A DNA stretch of 64,000 bases from an uncultured Paraprevotella sp. (GTDB lineage Bacteria; Bacteroidota; Bacteroidia; Bacteroidales; Bacteroidaceae), in the NCBI GenBank assembly GCA_944321365.1, contig CALULA010000007.1, positions 1 to 64,000 on the forward strand, in the 5' to 3' direction. Shown piece by piece: positions 33,322-41,607 of the stretch. The first letter of the stretch is position 1. The number at the start of each line of letters is the position of its first letter. The position numbers were made by a program, and so were the translations under genes. Below the pieces are notes generated by a model, which made no database searches, was not told the origin of the DNA, and saw nothing but the letters and a program-made list of their open reading frames with translations.

Positions 33322-35007
33322 ATGAGAGTCAGACTTGTGACGGTGGCTGCGTTGCTGGCTGCCGCCTGTGCGGCGGTGGCACAGAGCGTGCGCTATCATT
33401 CTCCGGTGGATATACCTTTCCTGATGTCCGGCAGTTTCGGAGAGCCGAGGCCGAATCATTTCCACTGCGGCATAGATGTGAAGACGCAGGGTGTAGTAGG
33501 GAAGCGCGTCCTGGCGGTGAGCGACGGTTATGTGTCAAGGCTTACGGTCGGTTATGACGGCTTTGGGAATGCGGCCTACGTGACGCATCCCGACGGGCTT
33601 GTTTCTGTATATTGCCATCTGAATGCCTTTGTTCCGGAGCTGCAGCAGAAGGTGCGCAGCCGGCAGTATGAGGAGGAAAGCAAGCGGGTAGACGTCCGCC
33701 TTGCTCCCGGCGACTTTCCGGTGAAAGCCGGCGAACTGATTGCCTATAGCGGAAATACGGGGGCTTCGCTGGCACCGCACCTGCATCTGGAGCTGCATCG
33801 CGCATCGGACGGTGCACTGGTGGACCCTTTGCCCTATTTCAGACACTTGGTGAAAGACGACATGAAGCCGGTGGCTCACGGCGTGAAACTGTATCCTTGT
33901 CCGGGACAGGGCGTAGTGAACGGTGGAGGAAAGGCCGCCGTATTCAAGGTGACCGGCGATGCTTCTGCCCGTGTGGTGCGGGCCTGGGGCAAGGTGGGTG
34001 CGGCAGTCTGGGCGGACGACTATATGAACGGCACCCACAATAAGTTCGGCATCCATAAGATAAGCCTGAAGGTCGACGGGCGGGAGGTGTTCCAAAGCCT
34101 GTTGGATGAGTTTATGCCGGACGAGAATCCCTTGGTGAATTTCTGGGGCGACTATCCGCACTACCGCAAGACCGGGCATTGGTATCTGAAAGCTTTCGCA
34201 GATCCGGGAAATTCCCTGGGGCTGCTCCGCACGGACAGTGCCCGCGGCTGGGTGGACATAGCCCAGGAGCGCGATTACAGGTTTGAGTATACGCTGGAAG
34301 ATTTGCACGGCAACAAGCGGGTCTGTCGCTTCACGGTGAGGGGCGTGCGCAGCGATGCTCTTCTGGCGGAGGAGGCCGGGCGCGAACGTCAGCGCAGACT
34401 CTCCGGCTCGCAGTTGTTTTATAACCGGGTGAATGTGGTGCAGGGACCGGGCATGGAATTGCGCATCCCTGTGGGAGCCTTGACGAAAGACGAGGTCATC
34501 CGGGTGCGCATCGAGGCAAAGCCTGACGGCGTGTCGAATCTGTATACCCTGCATGACGAGTTTTTTCCTTTGGCCAAAAGGGGGACTTTGATGCTTGCCC
34601 TCCGCGATTCGGTTTCATATCCGGAGAAATACTACATAGAGTCATCGCGGGGATATGTGGGCGGAACGTACAAGGAGGGCTGGTTGTCTGCCAGCATCCG
34701 CGATTTGGGCGAACGTTATGCCTTGGCTGTGGATACGGTGCCGCCGGTGTGCAGATTCCGGTCTGCCGCAAAAAGCCGCAGGGCTGCGGTCTTGAAATAT
34801 GAAGTGGCAGATAAAGGCTCCGGCGTGAAATCCTTTAAGGCGTATGCCGACGGGCAGTTCATCCTGTTCACTTCCGAGCGCGGCCTATGGACCTGTCGGT
34901 TGGCAGATACGCCCTTGCAGCCTGAGAACAAGGTGCGCCGGCTGGTGGTCAGGGTGACCGACCGGTGTGGCAACGTGACGGTTGACGAACGGAACTTTAT
35001 ATATTGA
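33322..35007 (+). CDS. M23-family metallopeptidase, exported
   Basis: 561 aa from the ATG at 33322 with a signal peptide (about 1-21, ending AAVAQS). The LytM/M23 zinc site is seen as H48-x3-D52 (HFHCGID) and H153-x-H155 (APHLHLELH), so it looks active. The long C-terminal part (about 165-561) is made of beta-rich segments without a clear name, as in other Bacteroides proteins of this type. It likely cuts peptidoglycan peptide cross-links in the periplasm. It lies between nadC and a C69 dipeptidase, 12 bp before the latter. Confidence 0.88.
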   Translation: MRVRLVTVAALLAAACAAVAQSVRYHSPVDIPFLMSGSFGEPRPNHFHCGIDVKTQGVVGKRVLAVSDGYVSRLTVGYDGFGNAAYVTHPDGLVSVYCHLNAFVPELQQKVRSRQYEEESKRVDVRLAPGDFPVKAGELIAYSGNTGASLAPHLHLELHRASDGALVDPLPYFRHLVKDDMKPVAHGVKLYPCPGQGVVNGGGKAAVFKVTGDASARVVRAWGKVGAAVWADDYMNGTHNKFGIHKISLKVDGREVFQSLLDEFMPDENPLVNFWGDYPHYRKTGHWYLKAFADPGNSLGLLRTDSARGWVDIAQERDYRFEYTLEDLHGNKRVCRFTVRGVRSDALLAEEAGRERQRRLSGSQLFYNRVNVVQGPGMELRIPVGALTKDEVIRVRIEAKPDGVSNLYTLHDEFFPLAKRGTLMLALRDSVSYPEKYYIESSRGYVGGTYKEGWLSASIRDLGERYALAVDTVPPVCRFRSAAKSRRAAVLKYEVADKGSGVKSFKAYADGQFILFTSERGLWTCRLADTPLQPENKVRRLVVRVTDRCGNVTVDERNFIY

Positions 35008-35019
35008 GAGGAGAAGAGA

Positions 35020-36666
35020 ATGAGAATAAAATGGTTTATAGGAGTAATATTGGTCGCACATGCTACACTCGGAGAGGCTTGTACGAACCTGATTGTGGGG
35101 AAAAAGGCGTCTGCTGACGGCTCTGTCATAGTGTCTTATAGTGCAGATGATTTCGGGAGCTTCGGCTTCCTGCGTCATTTTGCTGCCGGTAAGCATGCGG
35201 CGGGAAGCACCCGTTCCATATATAATTGGGAGACGAATAATTATGCGGGTGAGATTGAGGAAGCGTCCGAAACATACAATGTCATCGGAAACATGAACGA
35301 ATATCAGCTGACCATCACCGAAACAACGTTTGGTGGACGGCCTGAGCTGGTGGATTCCACAGGGCTGTTGGACTATGGCAGTCTGATATATGTCACCTTG
35401 CAACGCGCAAAGACGGCAAGAGAGGCCATCGGCGTGATGACGGGACTGATAGAACGCTATGGCTATAACAGCGGGGGAGAGAGCTTCACGATAGCGGACA
35501 AGAACGAGGCTTGGGTGATGGATCTGATCGGAAAAGGACCGGGGCGTAAAGGTGCTGTCTGGGTAGCCGTGCGTGTGCCGGACGACTGCATCTGCGCCCA
35601 TGCCAATCAGAGCCGCATCAGACGCTTCCCGCTTCAGGACAAGGAGAACTGTCTGTATGCAGATGATGTGGTCAGTTTTGCCAGAGAGAAAGGCTATTAT
35701 AAAGGAACGGACAGCGACTTTTCTTTCTGTGAGGCCTATGCTCCGGCAGATTTCAGTGCCTTGCGCTTCTGCGAGGCCCGTGTCTGGAGCTTTTTCAACC
35801 GTTATGTAAAAGGCATGGACAAGTATCTGCCTTATGCTTCCGGTGCAGACCCGACCGCCCCGCCTATGCCGTTGTTTGTTCGTCCGGACAAGCCGGTTTC
35901 CGTGCAGGACGTGAAAGAAATGATGCGTGACCATTATGAAGGTACCCCCTTCGCATTGGATAATGATCCCGGCATGGGACCGTTTGAAGCTCCATACCGT
36001 CCGACGCCTTTGATGTGGGAGACAGACGGCAAGACTTATTTTAACGAACGTCCGATTTCCACCCAACAGTCGGCTTTTGTCATGGTGGCACAGATGCGCA
36101 GTCAGTTGCCCGACTATGTGGGAGGGGTGTTGTGGTTCGGATGTGACGACGCCAACATGATAGCCTTCACACCGGTATATTGCTGTACGGATAAAGTACC
36201 GGAATGTTACAGCGACAAGGTGGCCGATGGCTTGCATTTCTCTTTTAAAAGTGCTTTTTGGGTATGCAATTGGGTGAGCAGTATCGTTTATCCCCGTTAT
36301 TGTCAGCTATACGGTGAATTGAAATCCGTCCGTGAGCGATTGGAGATGGACTATAATGCGCTGCAGAAGACGACGGAACGTGAGGCCGTGGCGTTGGCCG
36401 GACAAGCTGACAGAGGCGAATCGGCAGCCCGCAGCTATCTGACGGATTACACTCATCGTGCAGCTTCCGGTATGATGTATACATGGATGGAACTGGGCAA
36501 ACGTCTGATGGTGAAATATATTGACGGAACAGTTCGCCCGGAAAAGAACGGACAGTTTGAGCGGACGCCCGGAGGGTTGGGAGTGCCTGTGCAGCGTCCG
36601 GGATATCCGGAACGCTACCGTCGTGAGATTGTGAAGGCTACGGACGGGCGTTTTGAGGTAAAATAA
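35020..36666 (+). CDS. C69-family dipeptidase, exported
   Basis: 548 aa. After a short signal peptide (cleaved before C21) the mature protein begins CTNLIVGKKASADGSVIVSY; the N-terminal Cys is the Ntn-type nucleophile of peptidase family C69 (PepD). Further family segments: VIGNMNEYQLTITETTFGGR, SGGESFTIADKNEAWVMDLI. It hydrolyses dipeptides in the periplasm; bacteroidal members commonly carry a signal peptide like this one. Codirectional with the upstream M23 peptidase gene, which suggests shared handling of peptides released from wall or diet. Confidence 0.92.
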   Translation: MRIKWFIGVILVAHATLGEACTNLIVGKKASADGSVIVSYSADDFGSFGFLRHFAAGKHAAGSTRSIYNWETNNYAGEIEEASETYNVIGNMNEYQLTITETTFGGRPELVDSTGLLDYGSLIYVTLQRAKTAREAIGVMTGLIERYGYNSGGESFTIADKNEAWVMDLIGKGPGRKGAVWVAVRVPDDCICAHANQSRIRRFPLQDKENCLYADDVVSFAREKGYYKGTDSDFSFCEAYAPADFSALRFCEARVWSFFNRYVKGMDKYLPYASGADPTAPPMPLFVRPDKPVSVQDVKEMMRDHYEGTPFALDNDPGMGPFEAPYRPTPLMWETDGKTYFNERPISTQQSAFVMVAQMRSQLPDYVGGVLWFGCDDANMIAFTPVYCCTDKVPECYSDKVADGLHFSFKSAFWVCNWVSSIVYPRYCQLYGELKSVRERLEMDYNALQKTTEREAVALAGQADRGESAARSYLTDYTHRAASGMMYTWMELGKRLMVKYIDGTVRPEKNGQFERTPGGLGVPVQRPGYPERYRREIVKATDGRFEVK

Positions 36667-36721
36667 TCATCGCAAACGGTTATTTTTGGTTTCTGTTGTA
36701 GGCCATGTGATATGAATTAAT

Positions 36722-36729
36722 TATATTTG
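36722..36729 (+). promoter_or_regulatory. -7 box of the phosphohexomutase gene
   Basis: TATATTTG matches TAnnTTTG about 55 bp before the start codon; no clear -33 box is seen. Confidence 0.45.
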
Positions 36730-36783
36730 CCTGTAAATAATCAGAAAGATCAGATTTAACTAATTAGTGAAGAAAATACAGCT

Positions 36784-38541
36784 ATGGACAATGAATTGAT
36801 TAAAGCTTGTGAAGCCAAAGCTCAGGCATGGCTTTCTTCATCGGTATATGATGCAGAGACACAGCAAGAAGTGCGCAGAATGCTTGAAAGTGATGATAAA
36901 ACAGAACTCATAGAGTCGTTTTATCAGAATCTGGAGTTCGGAACAGGCGGTTTGCGTGGTATCATGGGAGTGGGCACCAACCGTATGAATATTTATACGG
37001 TGGGAGCTGCCACACAAGGCTTATCCAACTATCTGAACAAAAATTTTGCCGGTCGGCAGCAGATAGCTGTCGTTGTGGGGCATGACTGCCGCAACAATAG
37101 CCGTTTGTTTGCAGAGGTGTCTGCCAATATCTTTGCAGCTAACGGCATTAAGGTATATCTGTTTGACGACATGCGGCCTACGCCGGAAATGTCTTTTGCC
37201 ATCCGTCAGTTAGGTTGCCAGAGCGGAATTATCCTGACTGCGTCCCACAATCCGAAAGAGTATAATGGTTATAAGGCATACTGGGACGACGGTGCGCAGG
37301 TACTGGCTCCGCACGACAAAGGTATTATTGATGAGGTGAACAAGGTGAAAGCCGAAGACATCAAGGGATTGAATGTCAAACTGAATGCGGATAGTCCTTT
37401 GATTGAGATTATCGGTGAAGAGGTAGACCGTCTGTATTTGGAGAAGATAAAGACCATATCTATCGACCCGGAGGTGATACAACGTCAGAAAGACATGAAG
37501 ATTGTCTATACACCCATTCACGGTACGGGCATGAAGCTGATTCCGCGTTCCTTGCAGATGTGGGGATTTGAGAATATCAACACCGTACCGGAACAGATGG
37601 TGAAAGACGGTAACTTTCCGACCGTGCAGTCTCCGAACCCTGAGAATGCAGAGGCACTCTCCATGGCCATTGCTTTGGCTAAAAAGATAGATGCCGACAT
37701 CGTTATGGCTTCCGATCCGGATGCAGACCGTGTAGGTATGGCCTGCAAGGACAGCAACGGAGAATGGGTTCTGGTGAACGGTAACCAGACTTGTATGATA
37801 TTCTTGTACTATATCATCAAGAACCGGATAGCGATGGGCAAGATGAAGGGCAATGAGTTTATTGTGAAGACGATTGTCACTACAGAATTGATTAAGGCTA
37901 TCGCCGACAAGAACCATGTGGAGATGTTCGACTGCTATACGGGATTCAAATGGATAGCCCGTCTGATCCGGCTGAATGAAGGTAAGAAACAGTACATCGG
38001 AGGCGGAGAGGAGTCGTATGGATTCCTGGCTGAGGACTTTGTGCGTGACAAGGATGCGGTATCGGCTTGCTCATTGTTGGCTGAGATTTGTGCATGGGCT
38101 AAAGATCAAGGCAAGACTTTGTTCGACATCCTCATGGATATTTATGTGGAATACGGTTTCTCGTTGAATCAAACGATCAATGTGGTGAAACCCGGTAAAT
38201 CCGGTGCTGACGAGATCAAGCAGATGATGGTTGATTTCCGGGCTAATCCTCCCAAGGAACTGAACGGATCGGAGGTCGTTCTGGTGAAAGATTACCAGAC
38301 ATTGAAAGCTACGGATAATAAGGGAAATGTGACAGATATTGACCAGCCGGAACCGTCTAACGTATTACAATGGTATACGGCTGAGGGGACGAAAGTGAGC
38401 GTTCGTCCGTCTGGAACAGAGCCAAAGATTAAGTTCTACGTTGAGGCTCCGGGGAAGATGAAATGCCCGAATTGTTATGCCGAGGCTGAGAAGAAAGCTT
38501 TGCAGATTGTGGAGGGCGTGAAGAAATCCTTGAAGCTGTAA
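36784..38541 (+). CDS. Phosphoglucomutase/phosphomannomutase family enzyme
   Basis: 585 aa, alpha-D-phosphohexomutase superfamily, long form typical of Bacteroidota. The phosphoserine loop is LTASHNPKEYNGYKAYW with S154; the metal loop is SDPDADRVGMA, the sugar-binding loop GGGEESYGF, and the phosphate-binding loop RPSGTEPKIKFY near the C terminus. It interconverts glucose (or mannose) 1- and 6-phosphate, supplying precursors of nucleotide sugars, including those the glycan locus would use. A standalone gene with its own promoter. Confidence 0.93.
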   Translation: MDNELIKACEAKAQAWLSSSVYDAETQQEVRRMLESDDKTELIESFYQNLEFGTGGLRGIMGVGTNRMNIYTVGAATQGLSNYLNKNFAGRQQIAVVVGHDCRNNSRLFAEVSANIFAANGIKVYLFDDMRPTPEMSFAIRQLGCQSGIILTASHNPKEYNGYKAYWDDGAQVLAPHDKGIIDEVNKVKAEDIKGLNVKLNADSPLIEIIGEEVDRLYLEKIKTISIDPEVIQRQKDMKIVYTPIHGTGMKLIPRSLQMWGFENINTVPEQMVKDGNFPTVQSPNPENAEALSMAIALAKKIDADIVMASDPDADRVGMACKDSNGEWVLVNGNQTCMIFLYYIIKNRIAMGKMKGNEFIVKTIVTTELIKAIADKNHVEMFDCYTGFKWIARLIRLNEGKKQYIGGGEESYGFLAEDFVRDKDAVSACSLLAEICAWAKDQGKTLFDILMDIYVEYGFSLNQTINVVKPGKSGADEIKQMMVDFRANPPKELNGSEVVLVKDYQTLKATDNKGNVTDIDQPEPSNVLQWYTAEGTKVSVRPSGTEPKIKFYVEAPGKMKCPNCYAEAEKKALQIVEGVKKSLKL

Positions 38542-38602
38542 GTATCTGGATTAAGGATGCCAGGCTGCATGGTGATGGCAGTCTGTGTATGAACTAAGAG
38601 GA

Positions 38603-38638
38603 GGCTGTATCCGGTTGCGAAGATTTTCGGACACGGAC
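38603..38638 (+). terminator. Possible terminator after the phosphohexomutase gene
   Basis: GGCTGTATCCG can pair with CGGACACGGCC with G-U pairs and one mismatch, followed by TTTT. The region also has a CGGACA/CGGACA direct repeat. Weak. Confidence 0.35.
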
Positions 38639-38667
38639 ACGGCCTTTTCTGTATATCAAATAAAGAG

Positions 38668-39483
38668 ATGGTGAGTACGAATTTGAATGAGCCTGCTTAC
38701 TGGTTCGTATTTTGCAAGGATGAACTGTTGTTGGTGCGTAAACCGGATGGCGGTTACGCTGTTCCGTACGGTTGTAAGCCACCGGTAGAATTGGCGGAAT
38801 GGAATACAGTGCACCGCCTGACTCCGTTGGGAGAGATACACTGTCTTGTCGTTCGTATTGACAGACCGGTAACAGATGACAGCCGTTTCCTGATGATGGG
38901 ATTGCGCCGCACTTATGAAGTGCTGCCGGACGGGCTTTACCGGAAGGCGGGCAAGGGGGCGGAAATTCTTTATTGGGACCAGAACACCAGGTTTTGTGGC
39001 GTTTGCGGTGCTCCGATGAAGCTGCACAGTGACATCAGTAAACGTTGTACGAATTGCGGTAAAGAAGTCTGGCCTCAATTGGCTACGGCCATTATTGTAT
39101 TGGTCCGTCGCGGCGACAGCATATTGATGGTGCATGCCCATAATCTGAAGGGCAACTACTACGGGCTGGTTGCCGGTTTTGTGGAAACGGGCGAAACGCT
39201 CGAAGAGTGTGTGCATCGTGAGGTGATGGAGGAAACAGGCATTACGATTAAGAACATCCGTTACTTCGGCAGTCAGCCGTGGCCTTATCCATGCGGACTG
39301 ATGGTCGGCTTTTATGCCGACTACGTGAGCGGACAGCTCCGTCTGCAGCGCAGTGAGATAGCCTATGGCGGTTGGTTCAGCCGGGAGCATCTGCCGGACA
39401 TCCCCGGCAAGGTGTCTATGGCCCGTATGCTGATTGACGCCTGGCTGGAGGGGCGTCTGCCGGATGTTGCCGAAGAGCAGTGA
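38668..39483 (+). CDS. nudC: NAD(+) diphosphatase NudC
   Basis: 271 aa. A zinc ribbon (C110, C113, C127, C130) precedes the Nudix box (170-192, GFVETGETLEECVHREVMEETG), and the NudC signature SQPWPYP follows. It hydrolyses NADH and NAD+ to NMN(H) and AMP; NudC enzymes also remove NAD caps from RNA, which is known from E. coli. A convergent terminator separates it from the flavodiiron gene. Confidence 0.93.
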   Translation: MVSTNLNEPAYWFVFCKDELLLVRKPDGGYAVPYGCKPPVELAEWNTVHRLTPLGEIHCLVVRIDRPVTDDSRFLMMGLRRTYEVLPDGLYRKAGKGAEILYWDQNTRFCGVCGAPMKLHSDISKRCTNCGKEVWPQLATAIIVLVRRGDSILMVHAHNLKGNYYGLVAGFVETGETLEECVHREVMEETGITIKNIRYFGSQPWPYPCGLMVGFYADYVSGQLRLQRSEIAYGGWFSREHLPDIPGKVSMARMLIDAWLEGRLPDVAEEQ

Positions 39484-39512
39484 TGCCGGCCGGGTGTTGG
39501 CAGACTTACAGA

Positions 39513-39558
39513 GAGAGGGGGTGTATGTGAAAAACGATACACCCCCTCTCCGTTTTTT
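39513..39558. terminator. Bidirectional terminator, nudC / flavodiiron gene
   Basis: A perfect 14-bp stem (GAGAGGGGGTGTAT with ATACACCCCCTCTC) and 10-nt loop, followed by CGTTTTTTT on the + strand. It lies between the converging genes. Confidence 0.85.
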
Positions 39559-39575
39559 TCAGGGAAATACTGCAC

Positions 39576-40742
39576 TCAGGCTATTATGGCGTCGGCCAGC
39601 TCTTCCATTTGTTGCAAGTCTGCTTGTTTCAGGCTGCTTTTGATGGTGACCATTGTTTCCATGATTTCCACATTTTTCATCTCGGAAAGCATGCACGACA
39701 TGATGCGTCCCGCTGTCGGTGCCCACGAACCATTTTCGATGATACCTACCCGACGTTTCTGGAAATTCTTGATTTGCAGGTGGTGAAGGAAATCGAACAT
39801 GGGCGGGAATACTCCAGCATCGTATGAAGAGGCTGCGACAATCATCTTGTTGTAGCGGAATGCACTCTCTACGGCTTTCGACAGGTCATCGCGTGTCAGG
39901 TCGATGAGTGTCACATTCTCAGCTCCTTTCCGGTGCAGAATGTCGGCCATTTGTCGTGCGGCTGCTGCTGTGTTGCCGTGGATGGACGCATAAGCTATCA
40001 ATATACCGTCGTTTTCCGGTTCGTATTTGCTCCACGTGTCATAAAGGCCTGTATAATACGACAGGTTTTCTTTCAGAACCGGACCGTGAAGCGGACAGAT
40101 CGTGGCGATGTCCAGCCCGGCAGCTTTCTTAAGTAATGTCTGTACCTGTGCGCCATATTTGCCCACTATGTTGAAATAGTAGCGGCGTGCCTCGTCTGTC
40201 CATGGCTCGTCATTGTCCTCAATCGCACCGAATTTGCCGAATGCATCGGCAGAGAACAGAATCTTCTCGCTTTCTTCATACGTCAGCATGACTTCGGGCC
40301 AATGTACCATCGGGGCCATAATGAACTTCAGTGTATGCCGTCCCAGACAGAGTGTGTCACCTTCTTTCACAGCTTGTGTGCGGTGAGCGAAATCGACATT
40401 TTCAAAGAATTGCGGCATCATTTGTATGGCTTTTGCACTGGCCACGATGGTCGCTTCAGGATATTTTTCGGCAAATCGTCCGATATTGGCCGCGTGGTCG
40501 GGTTCCATGTGTTGCACGATCAGGTAGTCTGGCTTTCTTCCTTCCAACGCAGTTTCCAGTTTTTCAGCCCATTCTTCTGTTTTTCTGCGGTCGATGGTGT
40601 CCATTACTGCAATTTTGTCGTCCAGAATGACATAGGAGTTGTAGGACATGCCTTGAGGTACGACGTACTGGCTCTCAAACAGATCCAAGTCTTTGTCGTC
40701 TGCTCCGATGTACTTGACAGCCGGTGTGATGTATTCGTTCAT
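39576..40742 (-). CDS. FprA-type flavodiiron protein
   Basis: 388 aa. The N-terminal MBL-type domain carries the diiron site: H78-x-E80-x-D82-H83 (VQHMEPDHAAN), H in MVHWPEVM, D in FSADAFGKFG, H in CPLHGPV. The C-terminal flavodoxin domain starts at IAYASIHGNTAAAARQ. A-type flavodiiron proteins reduce oxygen to water (or nitric oxide to N2O), protecting anaerobes during exposure to air. The electron donor, often rubredoxin, is not nearby. Bacteroides survives transient oxygen, so the role fits. Confidence 0.94.
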   Translation of the reverse strand: MNEYITPAVKYIGADDKDLDLFESQYVVPQGMSYNSYVILDDKIAVMDTIDRRKTEEWAEKLETALEGRKPDYLIVQHMEPDHAANIGRFAEKYPEATIVASAKAIQMMPQFFENVDFAHRTQAVKEGDTLCLGRHTLKFIMAPMVHWPEVMLTYEESEKILFSADAFGKFGAIEDNDEPWTDEARRYYFNIVGKYGAQVQTLLKKAAGLDIATICPLHGPVLKENLSYYTGLYDTWSKYEPENDGILIAYASIHGNTAAAARQMADILHRKGAENVTLIDLTRDDLSKAVESAFRYNKMIVAASSYDAGVFPPMFDFLHHLQIKNFQKRRVGIIENGSWAPTAGRIMSCMLSEMKNVEIMETMVTIKSSLKQADLQQMEELADAIIA

Positions 40743-40810
40743 AATCCGTATGTGTAATTAATTGAAAACGGTTGCAAATATCGCATTTTTCTGTGGATTG
40801 CACAACATTT

Positions 40811-41497
40811 TTATCCCATTCTCATCTGTTGCAGCAGTTCTTTTTGCCGCTCGGTCAGGTTGGTTGGAAGCTGCACGTTGTAGGTCAGGATCAGGTTGCC
40901 GCGTGTACCGTCGGGATAGGTGTCTCCTTTGCCTTTCAGGCGGACTTTTGTGCCCGGTTGCGTGCCCGGTTTGATTTTCAGTTTCAGCTTGTCGCCGTCA
41001 GGTGTCTGCACGATGATGGCCCCTCCCAGCAAAGCTGTGTACATGTCGATGTTTACTGTACACTCGCGGTCGGAATAGCTTACCGTTCCGCTTTCTTCAT
41101 CGAACGGGTTGAATCCGCGTTTGAAGCTGCTTCTGTAGCTGCGTGTGCGTCCGCCGCCGCCAAACATCTGGGTGAAGAAGTCAGAGAAGCCTCCGCCGCC
41201 GAACTGGCTGAAATCGAATCCTTCAAATCCGCTGGCGTCTCCGCCTGCCGATGCTCCTCCGCCCATGTCCGCACTCTTCCAGTGCTCACCGTATTGGTCA
41301 TACTTTGCCCTTTTCTCCGGGTCGCTCAATACATCATACGCTTCGTTCAAAGCCTGAAACTTGGCTTTGGCTTTAGGGTCGTCGGGATGCAAGTCAGGGT
41401 GGAACTGTTTTGCTCTTTTCTTGTAAGCGGCTTTGATATCTTTTTGTGGGGTATCCTTGCTGATGCCCATGATTTTGTAGTAGTCAATGAATGCCAT
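40811..41497 (-). CDS. DnaJ/CbpA-like J-domain protein
   Basis: 228 aa from the ATG at 41497 (a 15-codon upstream extension is ignored). The J domain spans residues 1-70 with HPD at 33-35; a Gly/Phe-rich linker (about 75-115) follows, then one beta-rich C-terminal domain (about 135-215: GTQPGTKVRLKGKG). It lacks the DnaJ zinc finger and appears to have only part of the two C-terminal domains of CbpA (about 300 aa). It should stimulate DnaK; the short form is a type II/III co-chaperone. Its divergent neighbour is a 5'-nucleotidase-like gene. Confidence 0.85.
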   Translation of the reverse strand: MAFIDYYKIMGISKDTPQKDIKAAYKKRAKQFHPDLHPDDPKAKAKFQALNEAYDVLSDPEKRAKYDQYGEHWKSADMGGGASAGGDASGFEGFDFSQFGGGGFSDFFTQMFGGGGRTRSYRSSFKRGFNPFDEESGTVSYSDRECTVNIDMYTALLGGAIIVQTPDGDKLKLKIKPGTQPGTKVRLKGKGDTYPDGTRGNLILTYNVQLPTNLTERQKELLQQMRMG

Positions 41498-41546
41498 ATC
41501 TGAATCTCCTTTCTGTAAAAAAGGCAACAAATAAGATGCCAATCAG

Positions 41547-41577
41547 TTTGTTGGCGGAAGCTTTATTGCTATTTTTG
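41547..41577 (+). promoter_or_regulatory. Promoter of the 5'-nucleotidase-like gene
   Basis: TTTG at 41547-41550 and TATTTTTG at 41570-41577 are separated by 19 bp, a full match to the Bacteroidota consensus, about 30 bp before the start codon at 41608. Confidence 0.7.
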
Positions 41578-41607
41578 CACTTTATAAAAGGCTATAAAGG
41601 ATAAAAT

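Noticed and set aside
34885..36237. 450-codon open frame on the minus strand
   Set aside because: Antisense to the C69 dipeptidase gene, whose signal peptide and catalytic Cys are clear.
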